Shown here: positions 35,532 through 46,504 of the stretch, piece by piece | How positions within the stretch are numbered: the first letter of the stretch is position 1 | How the letters are laid out: each line of letters opens with the position of its first letter | NCBI RefSeq assembly: GCF_900188375.1 | Contig: NZ_FZOO01000011.1 | Coordinates: forward strand, 62,001-126,000 | Direction: 5' to 3' | Source: Geodermatophilus pulveris | GTDB lineage: Bacteria > Actinomycetota > Actinomycetes > Mycobacteriales > Geodermatophilaceae | Length of the DNA: 64,000 bases | Made by a program: the position numbers and the translations under genes | Notes under the pieces: model-generated | Told to the model about the DNA's origin: nothing | Seen by the model: the letters and a program-made list of their open reading frames with translations, nothing else | The model's database searches: none

Positions 35532-36986
35532 TCAGCCGCCGAAGAGGTTCTGCAGCTGGGCGCGGAAGGTGAGCGCGGACAGCGTGCCGAACAGCAGGAT
35601 CGCCCAGACCAGCGCGCCCAGCCGGACCCCGCGCACCCGGATCGGCGCGGGCAGGATCCGGCGGTTGACCAGGATGAGCAGGCCCGCGTAGAGGAACATC
35701 ATGAACCCGCCGACGACCGCGGAGATGACCAGGAGCACCAGCGGCTGGCTGAAGCCGGCCAGCAGCACGACGATGCCGATGGCGATCAGCCCCCACACCA
35801 ACGCGGCGTAGACCTTGCTCTCGTTGGCCTCCCGGGCGTAGGAGGTCTTGACGACGTCGGCGGCCAGCCGGCTGGTGTAGTCGACGATGCCCAGGGCGGC
35901 GGCGAAGAGCGAGAACCCGCCGATGCCCCAGAACAGGTACTGGAACCACGTCCCGACCCGCTCGCCGAGCACCTCGCCCTCGGTCTGGATGAAGTCGATG
36001 CTGTTGGCCACGTCGTCCCGGCCGAACACCGTCGAGTACGCCAGCAGCGAGGTGAACAGGATGGTGACGAAGGTGATCAGGACGAAGGTGGTCAGCTGCT
36101 CGAGGTTGGCGAACCGCCACCAGCCGCGCCACCGGCGCAGGTTGTCCTGGGTCGGCTCGAACACGTAGCCGGTGCTCGGCACGGCCTCCGGCTCACCGGT
36201 GATCGGGCTGACCAGCCGCGGCACGTAGGCCCCCATGCCGAAGCCCTTGTCCCGGATCCAGTTGGACTGCACCAGGTTCTGCCCGCCACCCCCGCCGGCG
36301 AAGGCCAGCGCGCCGAGCAGCAGGGCGAAGCCGAGTTCCTCGACGGGGATGCGCGGGCGGGTGACGACCTGCGGCACGTCCGCCCACGCCGAGGCGCCGA
36401 TCGCGACGACCGCGGCCACGACGAACAGGACCAGCACCGCGGCGACCTTGAGCATCTGCGCCCGCTCGAGGGCGACGTAGACGACCGGCGCCAGGGTGAG
36501 GATCAGTCCGATGGTGATCAGCATGCCGATCGCGATCCAGCGCGGTTCCCCGCCGACCAGGTAGGTGACCAGGGTCGCCGAGCTGGTCGCCCACCCGGGC
36601 CACAGGTTCGCGAAGTAGGTGAGCAGCGCGAAGACCAGCCCCCAGTGCCGCCAGTAGCGGCTGAACCCGGTCAGCGCGGTCTCGCCGGTGGCCAGCGTGT
36701 ACCGCTCGATCTCCATGTTGAGGAAGTACTGGGTGGCCAGCCCGACCAGCGCCGCCCACACGAAGACCAGCCCCACCTGCGAGGCGATGTAGGGGTAGAG
36801 GATGAACTCCCCGGAGGCCAGCCCGACGCCGGCGGCGATGATGCCCGGGCCGATCAGCCGCGCGTACCGCCGTGGCTCGTCGGGCATGTCCCGCACCTGC
36901 GGCCGCGGGTGGTGCCGGGTGGGGAACGCGTCGGCGACGTCCGCCACCGGCGCACCGCCGGCTGGTCCCCGGTCTGGCCTCGCCAT
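35532..36986 (-). CDS. Nramp-related membrane transporter without the canonical metal site
   Basis: A 484-residue protein with about eleven helices and an Nramp/LeuT-like fold. In Nramp metal importers helix 1 has DPGN and helix 6 has MPH. Here helix 1 reads GPGIIAAGVGLASGEFILYP and the helix 6 region reads AFAGGGGGQNLVQSNWIRDKG, so both metal motifs are lost. This resembles the Nramp-related group of unknown substrate common in actinobacteria. Start ATG 36986 has GGGAGG upstream. It is convergent with the preceding gene. Confidence 0.8.
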   Translation of the reverse strand: MARPDRGPAGGAPVADVADAFPTRHHPRPQVRDMPDEPRRYARLIGPGIIAAGVGLASGEFILYPYIASQVGLVFVWAALVGLATQYFLNMEIERYTLATGETALTGFSRYWRHWGLVFALLTYFANLWPGWATSSATLVTYLVGGEPRWIAIGMLITIGLILTLAPVVYVALERAQMLKVAAVLVLFVVAAVVAIGASAWADVPQVVTRPRIPVEELGFALLLGALAFAGGGGGQNLVQSNWIRDKGFGMGAYVPRLVSPITGEPEAVPSTGYVFEPTQDNLRRWRGWWRFANLEQLTTFVLITFVTILFTSLLAYSTVFGRDDVANSIDFIQTEGEVLGERVGTWFQYLFWGIGGFSLFAAALGIVDYTSRLAADVVKTSYAREANESKVYAALVWGLIAIGIVVLLAGFSQPLVLLVISAVVGGFMMFLYAGLLILVNRRILPAPIRVRGVRLGALVWAILLFGTLSALTFRAQLQNLFGG

Positions 36987-37233
36987 TCGGACCTCCCCGG
37001 GCGCGTTCCCACCGGCTCGCCGACCGGTCGCGCCACCCGGTCGCCGGGTGCGCCCACTCTGCCCGGACGGGGACGGCGACGCGAGCCCCCGGTCCCGCGG
37101 CTCCCGGCCGCCGCGGGGAGACCACACTCACGGGGGGACGACGTGTGGCCGGCCACCCGGCTGGCTATCCAAGGCGCACCTGCAACCCCCGCCGCAGCCG
37201 AGCGGCGCCGCCAGGACGACGTGTGGAGCACCC

Positions 37234-37716
37234 GTGAGCCAGCAGTCCACCGCCGGGCCACGCCGCCCCGGTCGCCCCGAGCCGGTCGAGGACCGCACCC
37301 GCCCGGTCGCGCTCCCGCCGGCGCCCCCGACGCGGATGTCGGGCAACTTCGCGGTCCCGCCCGCCGAGGCCCCGTCACCGGCCGAGCCGGCGACCGAGCC
37401 GGCCGCCGTGGCCGGGCCCCCGACGACGGTGCAGCCGGCGCTGCCCCCGGTCGCCGGCCCCCGGCCCGGAGCGGCGGACCAGGCGCCCGCCGAGCCGCCG
37501 GCCGCGCGCACCACGGACCAGCCCACCATCAACCTGCCCGGCGGCACCGGCCGCCCGGAGGACGCGGCCACGGTCACCTGGCTGGCCGGCCCGGGGCCGG
37601 GCCCGCGGCCGTACCCGCGGGTCGTCCCGCGCCGCCACCCCGTCCGCAACCTGCTGCTGTTCCTGCTCGTCCTCGCGCTGGCCGTCGGCGGGGCGTGGGC
37701 GGTCCTCGTCGCCTGA
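37234..37716 (+). CDS. Pro-rich protein with one C-terminal membrane anchor
   Basis: 160 residues. Residues 1-130 are low-complexity and rich in Pro, Ala and Thr; a single hydrophobic helix LLLFLLVLALAVGGAWAVLV ends the chain, preceded by basic RRHPVRN, giving a tail-anchored layout with the long part in the cytoplasm. No family is recognised. Start GTG 37234 is uncertain. It precedes glyS in the same direction. Confidence 0.5.
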   Translation: MSQQSTAGPRRPGRPEPVEDRTRPVALPPAPPTRMSGNFAVPPAEAPSPAEPATEPAAVAGPPTTVQPALPPVAGPRPGAADQAPAEPPAARTTDQPTINLPGGTGRPEDAATVTWLAGPGPGPRPYPRVVPRRHPVRNLLLFLLVLALAVGGAWAVLVA

Positions 37717-37803
37717 CGGCGGGTGAGCGGCGGGCCGCGCCGCCGCGGCAACTACCGTGGACGGGTCACCCCGCCGACCGCCAGCCGGATGGAGCCCCGC
37801 GCC

Positions 37804-39207
<1,404 letters not shown>

Positions 39208-39915
39208 TCTGAGGCGGTGGGCCGCGGCCGGCGTGGCGACGCCCGGAGCGGGCCTGGGCGCACGTCGTCGGGCGATCCCCAGCGGATCGAGCTCAGCCCG
39301 AACTCCTCATCCGCAGCCGCCTTCAGCCGGCTGACGGCGGGGAGCCAGCCGTCCTCGGCAGCACCGTTGGCTAGCTGCAGGGTCGCGGCCGCGGCGTCGA
39401 CCAGTGCTGGATGCAGGCGGGGGCCGAGCAGCAGCTGCCGGACGTTCAGGTCTTCGTAGACCGCCGTCAGGGGAACGAGGTCGCCGCCGACGAGGAATCC
39501 CTCAGGGAGCGTCTGTCCGTGCCGCCCGCGGTTCACCTCCGTCGTGATGCGCTGCAGCCGGGTGAAGAGATCGAGGAAGGCCAGGTAGCGATCGGTGAGG
39601 ATCTTCTCCTCGAACCCGGACCGCCGGCCGAGCCGCAGGCGCAGGTCCTCCGCGTAGACGTCGAGCCGGGCGGAGACCGCCTGCTCGACGACCGTCTTCG
39701 CCAGGAAGAGGAAGGCTGCGCCGACGGCCAGGAGCGCGACGACGATCGGGGAGTAGTCCCTCAGCCAGTCGATCAGCTCGTTCACGGTGGCCCCCTCGGA
39801 GCTGAGGGAAGTCCAGCAGACCCGTCAGCCCGGATCCAGTGGCAACGGCACGCCGAACGTGCGGACGGCCGGACGTCGAGGACGGCGCAGGTCGCCGCCT
39901 ACCCTTGGTGTCGTG

Positions 39916-41073
39916 ATGAGCACGCCCGAGCCAACGACGGCCGCGCTGCCGCCGTTGAAGCTCGGCGCGCTCGCGGTCGACCCCGCGGTGGTGCTCGCCC
40001 CGATGGCCGGCATCACCAACCCGGCCTTCCGCACGCTGTGCCGGGAGTTCGGCGCCGGCCTCTACGTCTGCGAGATGATCACCACGCGGGCGCTGGTCGA
40101 GCGCAACGAGAAGACGCTGCAGATGGTGCGCGCCACCCCTGACGAGGAGGACGCGTTCTCCGTCCAGCTCTACGGCGTCGACCCGGCCACCGTCGGCCGC
40201 GCGGTGGAGATGCTCGTCGACGAGCGGGTGGCCGGCACCCGCCCGGCGCACGTCGACCTCAACTTCGGCTGCCCGGTGCCCAAGGTGACCCGCAAGGGCG
40301 GTGGCTCGGCGCTGCCGTGGCGCCGGGTGCTGTTCCGCGACATCGTGCGCGCCGCCGTCCGCGCCGCCGGCGACGTCCCGGTCACCGTCAAGACCCGCAT
40401 CGGCATCGACGCCGACCACGTCACCTACCTGGACGCCGGCCGGATCGCCCAGGACGAGGGCGCCGCCGCGGTCACCCTGCACGGCCGCACCGCCGACCAG
40501 CTCTACAGCGGCACCGCCGACTGGGCCCCCATCGCCCGGCTGGTCGAGGCCGTGGACATCCCGGTGCTGGGCAACGGCGACCTGTGGGAGGCCGACGACG
40601 CGCTGCGGATGGTCGCCGCGACCGGCTGCGCGGGCGTGGTCGTCGGCCGGGGCTGCCTGGGCCGGCCGTGGCTGTTCGGCGACCTCGCCGCCGCCTTCGC
40701 CGGCCGCGCGGAGCGCGCGCTGCCGACGCTGCGCGAGGTCGCGGCGGTCATGCTCCGGCACGCCACGCTGCTGTCGGAGGAGCAGGGCGAGCTGCACGGC
40801 TGCACCGACTTCCGCAAGCACGTCGCCTGGTACCTGAAGGGCTTCTCCGTCGGCTCCGACGTCCGCCGGGCGCTGGCCATGGTGGGCGCGCTGGACGAGC
40901 TGGCCGGGCTGCTGGCCGGCATCCCGGACCAGCCCTACCCGACGGCGGTGCTCGGCGCGCCCCGCGGCCGCACCAGCCCGCCGCGCCCGGTGGCGCTGCC
41001 GGAGGGCTGGCTGGCCGACCGCGACGACCCGCGGCCGCCGGCCGGGGCCGAACTGCTCGTGAGCGGCGGGTGA
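39916..41073 (+). CDS. dusB: tRNA-dihydrouridine synthase (DusB type)
   Basis: A 385-residue FMN enzyme that reduces uridine in tRNA. VVLAPMAGITNPAFR starts the barrel, the catalytic Cys is in DLNFGCPVPKVTRKGGGSAL, FMN-site segments are VTVKTRIG and VTLHGRTADQLYSG, and VLGNGDLW follows. The C-terminal helical domain has DFRKHVAWYLKG. ATG 39916 is taken; GTG 39913 is possible. Confidence 0.93.
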   Translation: MSTPEPTTAALPPLKLGALAVDPAVVLAPMAGITNPAFRTLCREFGAGLYVCEMITTRALVERNEKTLQMVRATPDEEDAFSVQLYGVDPATVGRAVEMLVDERVAGTRPAHVDLNFGCPVPKVTRKGGGSALPWRRVLFRDIVRAAVRAAGDVPVTVKTRIGIDADHVTYLDAGRIAQDEGAAAVTLHGRTADQLYSGTADWAPIARLVEAVDIPVLGNGDLWEADDALRMVAATGCAGVVVGRGCLGRPWLFGDLAAAFAGRAERALPTLREVAAVMLRHATLLSEEQGELHGCTDFRKHVAWYLKGFSVGSDVRRALAMVGALDELAGLLAGIPDQPYPTAVLGAPRGRTSPPRPVALPEGWLADRDDPRPPAGAELLVSGG

Positions 41074-41078
41074 GCGCC

Positions 41079-41525
41079 ATGGCACAGGGCCCCTACCTCT
41101 ACGACGACGACCCCGCGCCCCTGCACACCGGCACCCCGCGGCCGGCCCGGGCGCTGATCCTCTCGGTCATCGGCGGGACCGTCGCCGTCGCCGTCGGCAT
41201 GGCCGTCGGCCTGCCCCTGATCAAAGGCAGCCCGGAGGAGCAGGCCCGCGAGGTGACCGGCGTCTTCCTCGCCGCGCTGGCCGCGGACGACGTGGAGACC
41301 GCCCACGGCCTGCTCTGCGCGGCGGAGCGGTTCCGGCTGCCCCCGGAGGCGGTGCCGGCCGAGTACGCCCCCGACGGCGCCGGCGAGGTCACCGGCACGA
41401 CCGACGGCGAGGTGGACGGCGCACCGGCGCAGCGGGTCGAGGTGACCTGGGACGACGGCACCACCTCCACCCTCACCGTGGTCAGCGAGCAGGGCGCCCG
41501 CGTCTGCGGGACCGTCCCGGGCTGA
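41079..41525 (+). CDS. Hypothetical membrane-anchored protein
   Basis: 148 residues. A short Asp/Pro-rich cytoplasmic start (MAQGPYLYDDDPAP), one helix (residues about 24-46) and an extracytoplasmic domain of about 100 residues with a NTF2-like beginning (ARE VTGVFLAALAADDVETAH). One Cys lies in each half of that domain, so a disulphide is possible. GTG 41070 would overlap dusB by four bases and is an alternative start. Confidence 0.65.
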   Translation: MAQGPYLYDDDPAPLHTGTPRPARALILSVIGGTVAVAVGMAVGLPLIKGSPEEQAREVTGVFLAALAADDVETAHGLLCAAERFRLPPEAVPAEYAPDGAGEVTGTTDGEVDGAPAQRVEVTWDDGTTSTLTVVSEQGARVCGTVPG

Positions 41526-41627
41526 TCGAGGACCTCCCCACGGCGCCGTCCCGCCACGTCCCCGGGCGGTGCGGCACACCGCTCCGGGGGTCCACGGAGC
41601 GACGGACCCGCGTGGTACCCATGACGG

Positions 41628-42257
41628 GTGGGCGTGCGCGTGGCAGACCTGGTGGGCCGGGCCGTCGGCGCACTGCTGCTCACCGCCGTCCTGCTCGTCG
41701 TCTCCACCGCGACGGCGATCTGGTGGACGGCGCGGCAGGACGCGCGGCCGGCGTCCGACGCGATCGTGGTGCTCGGCTCGGCGCAGTACAACGGCGTCCC
41801 GTCGTCCATCTTCGCCGCCCGGCTCGAGCACGCGCTCAGGCTCTACGCCGAGGGCGTAGCGCCGGTGATCGTGACGGTGGGCGGCCGCGCCGACGGCGAC
41901 CAGTACACCGAGGCGGCGTCCGGGCGCGCCTACCTGGCCGACGCCGGCATCCCGGGGGAGTCGCTGCTGGCGGTCGAGGAGGGGGTGGACACCCTGGAGA
42001 GCATGCGGGCCGTCGGCACGGCGTTCGACGAGCGCGGCTGGTCCTCGGCCGTGCTGGTCACCGACCCGTGGCACGCGCTGCGTGCCGAGCGGATGGCCGA
42101 GGACGCCGGCATCACCGCGGACAGCTCCCCGACCCGGCAGGGCCCCGCGGTGCAGACCCGCACCACCCAGTTCCGGTACATCCTCCGCGAGACCGCCGCC
42201 TACCTGCTCTACCGGGCGACCGGCGAGAGCGTCGCCGGCGCACCCGGGATCGGCTGA
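41628..42257 (+). CDS. YdcF/DUF218-family protein
   Basis: 209 residues with one N-terminal helix (about 12-34) and an extracytoplasmic DUF218 domain. Conserved blocks are DAIVVLGSAQYNGVPS, VIVTVGGRADGDQYTEA, LESMRAVGTAFDERGW and VLVTDPWHALRAERMAED. The family includes SanA and ElyC, linked to envelope integrity and undecaprenyl carrier recycling. Start GTG 41628. Confidence 0.82.
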   Translation: MGVRVADLVGRAVGALLLTAVLLVVSTATAIWWTARQDARPASDAIVVLGSAQYNGVPSSIFAARLEHALRLYAEGVAPVIVTVGGRADGDQYTEAASGRAYLADAGIPGESLLAVEEGVDTLESMRAVGTAFDERGWSSAVLVTDPWHALRAERMAEDAGITADSSPTRQGPAVQTRTTQFRYILRETAAYLLYRATGESVAGAPGIG

Positions 42258-42268
42258 GGGGGACGGCG

Positions 42269-42799
42269 GTGCTCGAGCTGGGCGGGGCCGACGCCGGCGG
42301 CGTGCTGCCGGTGCTGCGCGACGGCGCCCCGGTGGCCACGCTGCGCGCCGGGGAGGGCGAGGTCACCGCGGCCGCCGAGGTGGGCGGGCAGCGCTGGGTC
42401 TACACCCGGCGCGGCGCCGAGCTGACCGCCCGCCGGGTCGGCGACCCGGAGGACGCGGTGCGGCTGCGGGCCCGCCGGACGTCGGTGTGGAAGGGCACCT
42501 GGGCGGTGGAGCTGGAGGGCCTGGCGGTCGACGTGGCCAACACGTCGGTGTGGCGGGGCACCCGCCGCTACTCCGCGGTCGGTCGGCGGCTGGCCGACAG
42601 CGGCAGCACCGGCGGGTGGACGCCGCGGCCCACCCTGGACCCTGATCCCGCGCTGCCGCTGGAGCACGCGGTGTTCCTGCTGTGGGTGGAGCTGGCCGCC
42701 AGCCACCGGGTCGGCGACGGCGCCGGCGTGCTCGTCGCCGGAGCCGACGGGGGCGCCGACGGTGGCGCCGACGGCGGCGGGGGCGGGGGCGGGGACTGA
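42269..42799 (+). CDS. Conserved protein with Gly-rich repeat tail
   Basis: 176 residues. The body is beta-rich (VYTRRGAELTARRVGD, WKGTWAVELEGLAVDV) and looks like a LURP-one/scramblase-type beta barrel, though this is weak. The C-terminus is a tandem repeat (GADGGADGGADGGGGGGGD) encoded by GGCGCCGAC-like units. The TGATG junction couples it to dnaG. Confidence 0.6.
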   Translation: MLELGGADAGGVLPVLRDGAPVATLRAGEGEVTAAAEVGGQRWVYTRRGAELTARRVGDPEDAVRLRARRTSVWKGTWAVELEGLAVDVANTSVWRGTRRYSAVGRRLADSGSTGGWTPRPTLDPDPALPLEHAVFLLWVELAASHRVGDGAGVLVAGADGGADGGADGGGGGGGD

Positions 42800-44682
42800 T
42801 GGCCGGGCGGGGACGCATCCGGGCCGCGGACATCGCGCTGGTGCGCGAGCGGTCCAGGATCGACGAGGTCGTCGGCGAGCACCTGCAGCTCAAGCGGGCT
42901 GGCGGCGGCAGCCTCAAGGGGCTGTGCCCGTTCCACGACGAGAAGTCGCCGTCCTTCCACGTCACTCCGTCGAGAAACCTGTTCCACTGCTTCGGTTGCG
43001 GAGTGGGTGGAGACGTCATCTCCTTCATCCAGCAGATCGACCACCTGACCTTCACCGAGGCCGTCGAGCTGCTGGCCGGACGGGCCGGGGTGGACCTGCA
43101 CTACGAGGACGACGGCGGCCGGCCCACCGGCGCCCCGGACCGCGCGCAGGCCGGCCAGCGGGCCCGGCTGGTCGCGGCGAACACCGCGGCGGCGGCCTTC
43201 TACGCCGCGCAGCTGGGCAGCCCGGAGGCCGCGCCGGCCCGGCAGTTCCTCGCCGACCGCGGCTTCGACCGCCAGGTGGCCCTCGACTTCGGCTGCGGCT
43301 TCGCCCCCGGCGGGTGGGACGGGCTGACCCGCCACCTGCGCGCGCAGGGCTGGTCCCAGCAGGAGCTGGTGACCGCGGGCCTGGCCAAGGAGTCCAGCCG
43401 CGGCACGCTCATCGACCGGTTCCACCGCCGGCTGGTCTGGCCGATCCGGGACATCACCGGCGACGTCATCGGCTTCGGTGCCCGCAAGCTCATGGACGAC
43501 GACCCGGGCCCGAAGTACCTCAACACCCCGGAGACGCCGCTGTACAAGAAGAGCGGTGTGCTCTACGGCATCGAGCGGGCCAAGCGCGACATCGCCCGCC
43601 GGCACCAGGCCGTCGTCGTCGAGGGCTACACCGACGTCATGGCCTGCCACCTGGCCGGGGTCACCACCGCCGTCGCCTCCTGCGGCACCGCGTTCGGCCC
43701 GGAGCACATCGGGGTGCTGCGCCGGCTGCTCATGGACCAGGACGAGTTCCGCGGCGAGGTCATCTACACCTTCGACGGCGACGCCGCCGGGCAGGCCGCC
43801 GCGATGAAGACCTTCGCCGAGGACCAGCGCTTCGTCGGACAGACCTTCGTCGCCGTCGAGCCCGACGGCCGCGACCCGTGCGAGCTGCGGCAGGCGCACG
43901 GCGACGCCGCCGTCCGCGACCTGGTGGGGCGGCGGACGCCGCTGATCGCGTTCGTCCTCAAGACCACGCTGGCCGGCTACGACCTGGACACCGTCGAGGG
44001 CCGGGTGGCCGCCCTGGACAAGACCGTGCCGCTGGTCGCCCAGATCAAGGACCACGCGCTGCGCCCCGCCTACGCCCGGCAGCTGGCCGGGATGATCGGC
44101 AACACCGACGAGGCCGAGGTGCTCGACCGCATCCGCCGGATCACCGGCGACACCGGCGGGCCACCGCAGCGCGGGCGAGCGCGGACGCCGCAGAAGAGTG
44201 CCGACGACGTCGCCGTGGAGGTCGAGCGGGAGGCGGTCAAGGCGGCCCTGCAGAGCCCGGAGCTCGCCGGGCCGTCCTTCGACGCCGTCCCGGTCGAGGC
44301 CTTCACCGACCCCGACCTGGCCGCGGTGGCCGCCGCGGTGGCGGCCGCCGGGGGAGCGGCCGCGACCCGGGTCTCCGGTGCGGAGTGGCTCGATGTCCTG
44401 GCCGCGCACTGCACCCGGGACAGCGCGTCGGCGCTGCTGACCGCGCTGGCCGTCGAGCCGATGCGCGCGGCCGGCGAGGCGGACGCCGTCTACGTCGGCG
44501 CGGTGCTGGCCCGGCTGGAGGAGATGCACACCGTGCGGCAGGTGGCCGCGCTCAAGGGCAGGCTGCAGCGGATGAACCCGGTCGAGGCCGGCGACGAGTA
44601 CATGCGGGCGTTCGGCCGGCTGATGGCGCTGGAGCAGCAGGCGATCTCGCTGCGCAAGCGGGCAATGGGCGGGCTGGGATGA
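42799..44682 (+). CDS. dnaG: DNA primase
   Basis: 627 residues. The CHC2 zinc domain has GLCPFHDEKSPSFHV and NLFHCFGCGVGGD. The Toprim core has VVVEGYTDVMACH and YTFDGDAAGQ. The C-terminal DnaB-binding domain is degenerate, as usual. It makes RNA primers for lagging-strand synthesis. Start ATG 42799 overlaps the previous stop; its own stop overlaps the next start. Confidence 0.95.
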   Translation: MAGRGRIRAADIALVRERSRIDEVVGEHLQLKRAGGGSLKGLCPFHDEKSPSFHVTPSRNLFHCFGCGVGGDVISFIQQIDHLTFTEAVELLAGRAGVDLHYEDDGGRPTGAPDRAQAGQRARLVAANTAAAAFYAAQLGSPEAAPARQFLADRGFDRQVALDFGCGFAPGGWDGLTRHLRAQGWSQQELVTAGLAKESSRGTLIDRFHRRLVWPIRDITGDVIGFGARKLMDDDPGPKYLNTPETPLYKKSGVLYGIERAKRDIARRHQAVVVEGYTDVMACHLAGVTTAVASCGTAFGPEHIGVLRRLLMDQDEFRGEVIYTFDGDAAGQAAAMKTFAEDQRFVGQTFVAVEPDGRDPCELRQAHGDAAVRDLVGRRTPLIAFVLKTTLAGYDLDTVEGRVAALDKTVPLVAQIKDHALRPAYARQLAGMIGNTDEAEVLDRIRRITGDTGGPPQRGRARTPQKSADDVAVEVEREAVKAALQSPELAGPSFDAVPVEAFTDPDLAAVAAAVAAAGGAAATRVSGAEWLDVLAAHCTRDSASALLTALAVEPMRAAGEADAVYVGAVLARLEEMHTVRQVAALKGRLQRMNPVEAGDEYMRAFGRLMALEQQAISLRKRAMGGLG

Positions 44683-45260
44683 GGGTCTTCGACCGGGTGC
44701 GGCAGCGGTTCGCGCGGCCGCCGGAGCCCGTGCGGGCGGTGGTCCTCGCCTCGCCGGATCCCCACGAGCGGGTGCTGGCCTGGGGCGTCCTCGTGCGCGA
44801 CGGCGGGTGGCTGGTCGCGACGTCCCGGGGGCTGCGCCTGGTGCCGGCCGACCTGCCGCTGACGGAGGCCGGCGAGGTCGGCGTCCTGCCGTGGCACCAG
44901 GTGGGCACGGCACGGTGGACGGCGACCGCCGACGGTGGGGGCCACGTCGAGGTGACGCCGCTCACCGAGGTGGAGCCCGGGGTGCAGGCGCGGCTGCCGG
45001 TCGAGCGGCACGCGCTGTCCGACGCGGGGGGCCTGCCGCCCGTCGTCCGCCGGCGGGTGGACGAGACCGTGGTCGCCAGCCGGCGCGTCCCGCTGCCCGA
45101 CCGGGGCGGGGTGGTGCTGGTCGCCCGGCGGCTGCCCGGCCAGGCGGCGCGGGAGTGGACCGTGGTCTTCGACGACGACGCCGACCGCAGCGACCCGGCC
45201 GCGCGTGAGGTCGCGCGGCAGAGGCTCGCCGAGGTGGTCGCGGCCGACCAGCCCGACTGA
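44679..45260 (+). CDS. Hypothetical protein coupled to dnaG
   Basis: 193 residues, soluble, no known motif. Segments such as LAWGVLVRDGGWLVATSRGL and VLPWHQVGTARWTA resemble a PH-like beta barrel. ATG 44679 overlaps the dnaG stop (ATGA), so the two are co-translated. A link to replication is only inferred from position. Confidence 0.62.
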   Translation: MRVFDRVRQRFARPPEPVRAVVLASPDPHERVLAWGVLVRDGGWLVATSRGLRLVPADLPLTEAGEVGVLPWHQVGTARWTATADGGGHVEVTPLTEVEPGVQARLPVERHALSDAGGLPPVVRRRVDETVVASRRVPLPDRGGVVLVARRLPGQAAREWTVVFDDDADRSDPAAREVARQRLAEVVAADQPD

Positions 45261-45263
45261 GGG

Positions 45264-45575
45264 TCAGACCCCGCCGGTGGTGTCCGGCGGCGGCACCGGC
45301 GCGCTCGACGGCCGGGTCGGGCCGGACGCCGCGCGGGCGCGGGGGGCCGACTCCGGCCCGCCGGGCGTCGCGTTGCCGCCCAGGCCGATCCGGGCCTTGG
45401 CCGAGTTGACCACGCCGTCGGCGCGGGCCTGGGCCATGCCCGCCAGCCCCTGCAGCTGCGGGTTGTCCTTGGCCTGCTCCCAGGCGCGGCGGATCTGCTC
45501 GTACCGCTCCGTGCCCGCCTTCGCGCCGAGCACGTAGCCGGCGCCGAAGCCGACGAGGAAGGACAGCTTCGCCAT
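45264..45575 (-). CDS. YtxH-like small membrane protein
   Basis: 103 residues. LSFLVGFGAGYVLGAKAGTERYEQIRRAW is one Gly-zipper-like helix with the AGxERYEQIR pattern of YtxH-type proteins; the rest is low-complexity and Pro-rich. It is convergent with the gene before it and lies between dnaG and the tRNA. Confidence 0.68.
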   Translation of the reverse strand: MAKLSFLVGFGAGYVLGAKAGTERYEQIRRAWEQAKDNPQLQGLAGMAQARADGVVNSAKARIGLGGNATPGGPESAPRARAASGPTRPSSAPVPPPDTTGGV

Positions 45576-45715
45576 GGAGAACCCCCAGGTGGGACGCGGG
45601 ACGGTGGACGATCAACCTAGCCGCGCCGGGAGTGGTGCGCGACGCGGAGGGTCGTCCGCGGCCGGCCGCGCGGCGTGCGGTAGCCTCGTCGCTGCGCGCG
45701 GGCGACCCCCGCCGT

Positions 45716-45788
45716 TCCCCCGTAGCTCAATTGGCAGAGCATGCGACTGTTAATCGCAGGGTTATTGGTTCGAGTCCAATCGGGGGAG
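45716..45788 (+). tRNA. tRNA-Asn (GTT)
   Basis: 73 bases fold as a complete cloverleaf: acceptor TCCCCCG/CGGGGGA, D arm GCTC/GAGC, anticodon arm TGCGA-CTGTTAA-TCGCA with anticodon GTT, T arm ATTGG-TTCGAGT-CCAAT, discriminator G. CCA is not encoded. Its 3' part is duplicated at 56222-56259, so it has served as an integration site. Confidence 0.97.
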
Positions 45789-45789
45789 C

Positions 45790-46504
45790 AAAACCGCAGG
45801 TCAGACGGCAGCCAGCTCCTTGAACGTCCGAGCGGGCCATGGAAAACCCATGATCTAGGTGCGGATCCTGGCGCCTCAGCGAGCTGCGGTCGGATCAGCG
45901 CAGTCGCGGAGCTCGATGGGCCAGTCGATGCCGGACGCCAGGCAGCCGAGGTGCCGGGGGAGGATCAGGCTCAGCTTGGCGGGTCGGCAAGGTCGCCACC
46001 ACCGGCGCCGCCGCTGTCCTCGAGACGCTCGGCTCCTGACCGGCATGACGGACCAGCAAACTCCTGTCCGCCACGACGCTCGCAGTACAGAGCGACGGAG
46101 TCCTGGGTCGCATAGCCGGACTTCTGATGCGTGGACGCGCCGCGCGGATCCTTAAATGCTGTGTGAGCACGCTCGTGTTGGAGGAGCTCGGACCGGCGGC
46201 GGATGACCAGCTGTCGCACCTCCCCGTTGCTGGATGAGTGCACACTCCTGTCGCGTAGTTCCCCGAGCAGCGCGATGCCTCGCGCGCATGGGACGAAGTC
46301 CTCGCTAGCCGCAGCGGAGGATCGGCCGTCCGGTACGCCGTTCCAGACTGGCCCACGTTTGGGGTCAGCGCCAGATACGCCCTATTCCATTCGCCGTATG
46401 ACGACACCTCGGATGGCAGGTTTCCTCTGGTTGTGAGAAGGCCCCGGGACTCATCGTCACGAGACCGTTCAGCACACACCGGCTTCCTGCGGATTGCGCA
46501 CCTC
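45790..46504. other. Low-GC stretch after tRNA-Asn, no convincing gene
   Basis: About 700 bp with visibly lower GC than the core genes. Open frames are short or lack recognisable motifs and start signals. It is probably decayed mobile or foreign DNA at the head of the island. Confidence 0.5.

Noticed and set aside
37717-37803. T-box leader before glyS
   Set aside because: The leader is only about 87 bp and shows no specifier stem or T-box sequence.
45895-46479. Minus-strand frame of 194 codons after the tRNA
   Set aside because: No motif, poor start context and a composition like non-coding DNA; treated as decayed sequence.
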